Program-made: the position numbers and the translations under genes
Assembly: GCA_025965755.1 (NCBI GenBank)
Contig: JAOPWI010000410.1
Coordinates: 1-9,887, forward strand
Direction of reading: 5' to 3'
Length of the DNA stretch: 9,887 nt
From: Frankiales bacterium
GTDB lineage: Bacteria; Actinomycetota; Actinomycetes; Mycobacteriales; SCTD01
Shown here: one piece after another, positions 6,832-9,887 of the stretch
Numbering within the stretch: the stretch's first letter is position 1
How the letters are laid out: every line of letters begins with the position of its first letter
The notes under the pieces: model-generated
The model's database searches: none
The model's input: the letters and a program-made list of their open reading frames with translations, nothing else
Told to the model about the DNA's origin: nothing

Positions 6832-7214
6832 GCAAGGCCGACTGGGTCAGCGCGGTGCGCCGGGTCGACAAGCCGTGGGGCCACGAGGAGCTGTTCGCGC
6901 TGGTCGACGGCAAGTTCTGCGGCAAGGCGATCCACGTCAACGCCGGCCACGCCCTGTCGCTGCAGTACCACGAGCGCAAGGAGGAGACCATCAGCGTGCA
7001 GTCCGGCCGGCTGCACGTGGAGGTCGGCCGGTCCGAGCACGACCTGGAGGAGTTCGACCTGGAGCCGGGGGAGAGCATCCACCTGCGGCCCGGCACCCGG
7101 CACCGCGTGACCGCCCTGGTCGACACCGTCATGCTCGAGGCCTCGACGACCGAGCTGGAGGACGTCGTGCGGCTCGAGGACCGGTACGGCCGGCAGGGCA
7201 CGAGCGCGCCGTAG
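6828..7214 (+). CDS. Cupin protein, type II mannose-6-phosphate isomerase-like
   Basis: A 128-residue single-domain cupin (COG0662-like). Motif 1 is GHALSLQYHERKEETISVQSG, with Gln46, His48 and Glu53 matching the SLQxHxxRxE metal site of the isomerase domain of type II phosphomannose isomerase / mannose-1-phosphate guanylyltransferase. Motif 2 is PGTRHRV (His92), followed by VVRLEDRYGR, which resembles the end of that domain (DIVRLEDxYGR). The protein could therefore be a sugar-phosphate isomerase or a sugar-binding cupin; the substrate is not evident. The N-terminal KPWGHEELFAL is also typical of this subgroup. ATG 6828 overlaps the ppx stop (ATGA) and a purine-rich GGGGGGAG lies just upstream. 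It is the only longer gene here that starts with ATG. The downstream glycosylase starts 5 nt after its stop. Confidence 0.88.
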   Translation: MSKADWVSAVRRVDKPWGHEELFALVDGKFCGKAIHVNAGHALSLQYHERKEETISVQSGRLHVEVGRSEHDLEEFDLEPGESIHLRPGTRHRVTALVDTVMLEASTTELEDVVRLEDRYGRQGTSAP

Positions 7215-7219
7215 GACCC

Positions 7220-8008
7220 GTGCCCATCGCTCCCGGCTCCGGCCTGCCCACCGACCGCGCCAGCCGCTCCACCCCGGTCGCCCGGGACCGCGCGGCGGTC
7301 GAGCGCCTGGCCGGCAACGCGCCGACGCTGGCCCACCTGGACGGCCGGTCGTCGGTCTGCCGCGCCTGCCCGCGCCTGGTCACCTGGCGGGAGCAGGTCG
7401 CCGAGCACAAGCGGGCCTCGTTCGCGCAGGAGACCTACTGGGGCCGGCCGGTCACCGGCTGGGGGGTGGAGAAGCCGAAGGTCGTGGTGGTCGGGCTGGC
7501 CCCCGCCGCGCACGGTGGCAACCGCACCGGCCGCATCTTCACCGGCGACCGCAGCGGTGACTGGCTGATCGCCTCGCTGCACCGCAACGGCCTGGCCAGC
7601 CAGCCGACGTCGGTGCATGCGCGCGACGGCCTGGAGCTCGTCGACACCCGCATCACGCTGCCGGTGCGCTGCGCCCCGCCGGCCAACAAGCCCACGGTCG
7701 CCGAGCGGGACACCTGCAGCGCCTGGCTGGCCGCCGAGCTGCGGTTCCTGCTGCCCACCGCCCGCGCGGTCGTGGTGCTGGGCGGGTTCGGCTGGACGTC
7801 GCTGTGGCCGGCCCTGCGGGCTGCCGGTGCCGCGGTGCCGTCGCCGGTGCCGGCCTTCGGGCACGGCGTGCAGGTCGACCTGCCGGGCGGTCCCTCGGTG
7901 CTGGGCTGCTACCACGTGAGCCAGCAGAACACCTTCACCGGCCGGCTGACCGAGGCCATGCTCGACGACGTCTTCACCCGCGCCCGCCGGCTGGCCGGCC
8001 TGCTCTGA
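7220..8008 (+). CDS. udgB: Family 5 uracil-DNA glycosylase (UdgB type, 4Fe-4S)
   Basis: A 262-residue uracil-DNA glycosylase of family 5, which excises uracil and, in studied members, other deaminated bases such as hypoxanthine. Four cysteines that fit the iron-sulphur cluster are at 47 and 50 (VCRACPRLV), 151 (VRCAPPANKP) and 166. The active-site loop is GLAPAAHGGNRTGR (92-105), the family 5 signature, followed by FTGDRSGDWL. The C-terminal DNA-contact motif is HVSQQNTFTG (from His232). The motif HGGNRTG and the absence of GEAPG distinguish it from family 4. GTG 7220 has AGGA (7213-7216) overlapping the cupin stop. The frame is open further upstream only in overlap with the cupin. It is the last gene of the eno operon; M. 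tuberculosis has its homologue (Rv1259) elsewhere. Confidence 0.92.
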   Translation: MPIAPGSGLPTDRASRSTPVARDRAAVERLAGNAPTLAHLDGRSSVCRACPRLVTWREQVAEHKRASFAQETYWGRPVTGWGVEKPKVVVVGLAPAAHGGNRTGRIFTGDRSGDWLIASLHRNGLASQPTSVHARDGLELVDTRITLPVRCAPPANKPTVAERDTCSAWLAAELRFLLPTARAVVVLGGFGWTSLWPALRAAGAAVPSPVPAFGHGVQVDLPGGPSVLGCYHVSQQNTFTGRLTEAMLDDVFTRARRLAGLL

Positions 8009-8255
8009 GGCCTGCCCTGGCCGGTCATCGGCACCCTGCGTAGAAACTTGATGCCCCGGGGTGACGAATTTGCGCCGGAAAGGTCCTGGGTCGCACCACT
8101 ACGGGCGTGTCGTCCCGCTCGGCAGCAGGGCAAGATCCCCCTATCGTCTCGGGCACTACGCCGAACGGGTGACTCCCGCCTTCCCGGGCCGGGCGCCCGT
8201 CGTCGTGCACGGACGGTCTGCCGCTCCACGCGCGCAGCCGCGGGAAGGGGGCGTC
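8009..8255. other. Non-coding leader region ahead of the micro-ORF array
   Basis: No convincing long gene is seen here. The stretch has unusual AT-richer patches for this genome (around 8041-8053 and 8064-8072), two GC palindromes (CCCCGGGG at 8054-8061, CGGGCGCCCG at 8190-8199) and a 4-bp hairpin CGGG/CCCG at 8166-8178. A 72-codon frame from GTG 8061 runs into the first micro-ORF, but it has no ribosome-binding site or recognisable content. I could not match the region to a known riboswitch class by eye. A terminator for the eno operon is expected here, but no clear one is visible. Confidence 0.5.
8119..8147 (+). promoter_or_regulatory. Candidate promoter of the micro-ORF array
   Basis: TCGGCA (8119-8124) matches TTGACA at four of six positions and is separated by 17 nt from TATCGT (8142-8147), which fits TANNNT. 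Transcription would start near 8154-8155, giving a leader of about 100 nt before the first micro-ORF. No TANNNT was noticed on the opposite strand between about 8040 and 8165. It is a by-eye match only. Confidence 0.35.
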
Positions 8256-8279
8256 ATGCGCGGACACGCCTGGGGCTGA
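8256..8279 (+). CDS. Micro-ORF copy 1, peptide MRGHAWG
   Basis: A complete 24-nt frame from ATG to TGA encoding MRGHAWG. It is preceded by a purine-rich GGGAAGGGGG (8242-8251), with 4 nt before the ATG. The coding bases are identical to copies 2 and 3, but the bases directly before ATG (GCGTC against ACCCG) and directly after TGA (AAC against GCA) differ. The identity therefore ends at the frame boundaries, which favours a translated element. There is no synonymous difference to prove coding constraint. The function is unknown. Confidence 0.5.
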   Translation: MRGHAWG

Positions 8280-8339
8280 AACGCGCGGACCCCCGCGAAC
8301 GACAACCCCTGCAAGGACCGACCCGAAAGGCAGGACCCG

Positions 8340-8363
8340 ATGCGCGGACACGCCTGGGGCTGA
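8340..8363 (+). CDS. Micro-ORF copy 2, peptide MRGHAWG
   Basis: The second identical 24-nt frame encoding MRGHAWG, starting 84 nt after copy 1 and in the same phase. The upstream site is weaker: GAAAGG (8325-8330) and AGGA (8332-8335) with 4 nt before the ATG. A 5-bp stem CCTGC (8308-8312) / GCAGG (8330-8334) could cover this ribosome-binding site. Together with copy 3 it lies in a 35-nt exact direct repeat (8332-8366 and 8422-8456). Confidence 0.5.
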   Translation: MRGHAWG

Positions 8364-8370
8364 GCAGCAA

Positions 8371-8415
8371 CCCGGCCGACCCGGCCGACCCGACCGACCC
8401 GACCGACCCGACGAC
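8371..8415. repeat. Five-unit 9-bp tandem repeat between micro-ORFs 2 and 3
   Basis: Units start at 8371, 8380, 8389, 8398 and 8407: CCCGGCCGA twice, CCCGACCGA twice, then a diverged CCCGACGAC. The period is a multiple of three and the block fills most of the spacer between micro-ORFs 2 and 3. In the phase of the micro-ORFs it would read as repeated Arg-Pro-Thr. It is most likely a slippage-derived spacer. Confidence 0.85.
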
Positions 8416-8429
8416 CTGAGGAGGACCCG

Positions 8430-8453
8430 ATGCGCGGACACGCCTGGGGCTGA
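8430..8453 (+). CDS. Micro-ORF copy 3, peptide MRGHAWG
   Basis: The third identical 24-nt frame, starting 90 nt after copy 2 and in the same phase. It has the best ribosome-binding site of the three, GAGGAGG at 8418-8424 with 5 nt to the ATG, which is close to the anti-Shine-Dalgarno optimum. Its TGA is only 8 nt from the end of the convergent GAF-GGDEF-EAL gene, so any transcript reading on would be antisense to that gene. Confidence 0.55.
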   Translation: MRGHAWG

Positions 8454-8461
8454 GCACGGAT

Positions 8462-9887
8462 CTAGCGGTGGGCCTGCAGCCCCCGTCGCAACCAGGTGCG
8501 GATCTCCGCGACCGGCATGGGCCGGGCGTGCAGGAACCCCTGTGCCTCATCCACCCCGAGCCGGCGCAGCACGGCCAGCTGCGCCTCGTCCTGGACGCCC
8601 TCGGCCACGACCCGCAGGCCGAGAATGTGCGCGATGCTCACCACCGAGCTGACCACCGCCTGATCGGCCTGGTCCTCCACGAGGTCGGTCACGAACGCCT
8701 TGTCGATCTTGACCTCGGCCACCGGCAGGCCCTTGAGATAGGTCAGCGAGCTGTAGCCGGTCCCGAAGTCGTCGACCGACAGCCGCAGTCCCAGCGCCTG
8801 CAGCTCACCCATGCGCTCGCGCGCGAGCTCGGCGTCGGCGAGCAGCACCGACTCGGTGAGCTCCAGCGTGAGCAGCCCCGCCGCCACTCCGGTCAGGGCC
8901 AGCGTGGCGGCCACCTCGGTGACGAAGACCGGGTCGAGCACCGTGTCGGCACTGACGTTGACCGCCACCCCGACCCCGGGCGCGCGGTCCTGCCAGCCGC
9001 GGCACGCCGTCAGCGCCTGGCGCAGTGCGGTGCTGGTCAGCTGGCCCATCAGCCCGCTGGCCTCGGCCAGCGGAACGAACTCGTCCGGGCCGATCTGCCC
9101 GAGCGCCGGGTGTGACCACCGCGCCAGCGCCTCGACGCCGGTGACCCGGCCGGTGACGACGTCGCACTTGGGCTGAAAGGCCAGCCCGACCGAGCCGGTC
9201 GCGAGCGCCTCGCGCAGCGCGCTGACCACGGCCAGCCGGCGCTGGCCGCGCACCTCGTAGGCCGGCTCCCACAGGACCGGGCCGCCTCCGGCAGCGCGGG
9301 CACCGTTCATCGCGGTCTCGGCCCGGCGCAGCAGCGTCTCGGCCTCGCGCCCGTGGGCCGGCGCCTCGACGACACCGACGACCAGGCGGACGTGCGTGCT
9401 GACCGCGCCGAGCTGAGCGGGTCCCTCGACCCCGGTGCGCAGCCCGAGGCCGACCATCTCGGCGCCCGCCGAGGCCTGCGCGGCCGGCAGGGCGACGGCG
9501 AAGCGGCCGCCCCCGATGCGGCCCACGACGGCGCCGGGGGAGCAGGCGAGCAGCCGGCCGGCCACCTCCCGCAGCAGGTCGTCGCCCACCTGGTGGCCGA
9601 GGGTGTCGTTGACGTCCCGGAAGGACTCGACCGTGATCGCCGCGAGCACGATGCCGTCCGCGTGGGTGGCGAGCAGGTCGTTGACCTGCCGGGTCGTCGC
9701 CGCGAGGTTCGGCAGGCCGGTCATCGGGTCGGTCGTGGCCGCCCGGCCGAGGTCGGCCAGCAGCCGGCCGCGCTCCAGGGCGGTGCCCAGGGCCGCAGAG
9801 ACCGCCTCGAGCAGGCGCAGATCCTGCATGTCGAAGCCGCGGGCCGTGCCGAGCCGGTCGGTGACCGTCAGCACGCCGAGCAGGCCG
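8462..9887 (-). CDS. GAF-GGDEF-EAL protein, predicted c-di-GMP phosphodiesterase, 5' end cut by window
   Basis: The frame is open to the window edge, and the residues before the first in-window GTG (9874) read GLLG and continue as VLTVTDR, the end of a GAF-type sensor domain, so the true start lies beyond 9887. Domain order: GAF C-terminus, a connecting helix (LEAVSAALGTALERGRLLADL), GGDEF from TDPMTGLPN, then EAL. The GGDEF signature is degenerate (RIGGGRF, 9500-9520), with Gly and Arg where Asp and Glu are needed, and no RxxD inhibitory site precedes it, so cyclase activity is unlikely. The EAL domain keeps its catalytic set: EAL (9133-9125), NVS, ELTES, DDFGTGYSSL (DDFGTGY at 8773-8753), KIDK, AEGV and QGFLHARP. 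It should therefore hydrolyse c-di-GMP to pGpG, with GGDEF perhaps binding GTP as a regulator. No membrane segment is seen in the visible part. Confidence 0.93.
   Translation of the reverse strand, partial: GLLGVLTVTDRLGTARGFDMQDLRLLEAVSAALGTALERGRLLADLGRAATTDPMTGLPNLAATTRQVNDLLATHADGIVLAAITVESFRDVNDTLGHQVGDDLLREVAGRLLACSPGAVVGRIGGGRFAVALPAAQASAGAEMVGLGLRTGVEGPAQLGAVSTHVRLVVGVVEAPAHGREAETLLRRAETAMNGARAAGGGPVLWEPAYEVRGQRRLAVVSALREALATGSVGLAFQPKCDVVTGRVTGVEALARWSHPALGQIGPDEFVPLAEASGLMGQLTSTALRQALTACRGWQDRAPGVGVAVNVSADTVLDPVFVTEVAATLALTGVAAGLLTLELTESVLLADAELARERMGELQALGLRLSVDDFGTGYSSLTYLKGLPVAEVKIDKAFVTDLVEDQADQAVVSSVVSIAHILGLRVVAEGVQDEAQLAVLRRLGVDEAQGFLHARPMPVAEIRTWLRRGLQAHR

Noticed and set aside
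8041..8255. Known riboswitch (cobalamin, TPP, FMN, c-di-AMP or c-di-GMP classes)
   Set aside because: No diagnostic core sequences of these classes were found by eye; a covariance model search would be needed to reopen this.
8061..8279. A 72-codon gene from GTG 8061 with MRGHAWG as its C-terminus (leader plus core precursor)
   Set aside because: No ribosome-binding site or leaderless -10 at 8061, copies 2 and 3 lack a comparable leader, and copy 1 has its own ATG with a good purine site. It is kept only as an alternative.
8256..8453. Three repeats with two spacers, as in a small CRISPR array
   Set aside because: Spacers are 60 and 66 nt, one of them is itself a tandem repeat, the repeat is bounded by ATG and TGA, and no cas gene is in view.
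8256..8453. Leader peptides for His/Trp attenuation
   Set aside because: Only one His and one Trp codon per copy and no biosynthetic gene downstream on the same strand; the next gene is convergent.
8277..8465. TGA codons of the micro-ORFs as selenocysteine codons
   Set aside because: The bases just after TGA differ between copy 1 and the others, so there is no conserved SECIS-like element, and the readthrough product makes no recognisable protein.
8254..8550. Minus-strand frame with a repeated SPRRVRASGP-like peptide
   Set aside because: It is the reverse complement of the micro-ORF repeat and overlaps the 3' end of the EAL gene; identity boundaries fit the plus-strand ATG and TGA instead.

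Overview
The window is about 9.9 kb of very GC-rich DNA. Most genes start with GTG, stops and starts overlap as GTGA or ATGA, and the core genes fall in the order mazG / lipoprotein / eno / ftsB-like / DUF501 / ppx. That is the order recalled for Mycobacterium tuberculosis around Rv1021-Rv1026, so this is chromosomal DNA of an actinobacterium. I cannot name the genus from the sequence alone.

Left part (1-3537). The window opens inside mazG, a nucleoside triphosphate pyrophosphohydrolase. It overlaps by 4 nt (GTGA) a gene for a small lipoprotein of unknown function that sits where M. tuberculosis has lpqU. A 351-nt interval follows, holding a three-unit 14-bp tandem repeat, a GC hairpin and, on the minus strand, a 48-codon gene for a two-helix membrane peptide. 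That small gene and a DUF885 metallohydrolase-like gene are divergent. Their likely -10 boxes overlap on one CTAG, and each box lies 6 nt from a GTG start, so both look leaderless.

Middle part (3541-8008). This is one tight six-gene operon on the plus strand: eno (enolase), an FtsB/DivIC-like division protein, a DUF501 protein, a Ppx/GppA-type exopolyphosphatase, a cupin resembling type II mannose-6-phosphate isomerases, and a family 5 (UdgB-type) uracil-DNA glycosylase. Junctions run from a 4-nt overlap to a 5-nt gap. The likely promoter is just upstream of eno.

Right part (8009-9887). A 453-nt gap separates udgB from a minus-strand gene for a GAF-GGDEF-EAL protein, which runs off the window end. 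Its GGDEF motif is degenerate and its EAL domain looks intact, so it is predicted to be a c-di-GMP phosphodiesterase. The gap holds the most unusual object in the window: three identical 24-nt open reading frames, each ATG to TGA and each encoding MRGHAWG. Each has a purine-rich ribosome-binding site, and all three are in the same phase. Identity between copy 1 and the other two stops exactly at the ATG and at the TGA, which suggests the tiny peptide itself is conserved. A plausible promoter lies about 110 nt upstream of copy 1. The function is unknown; a minimal RiPP precursor, a regulatory micro-ORF array or a repeated RNA/DNA element are all possible.
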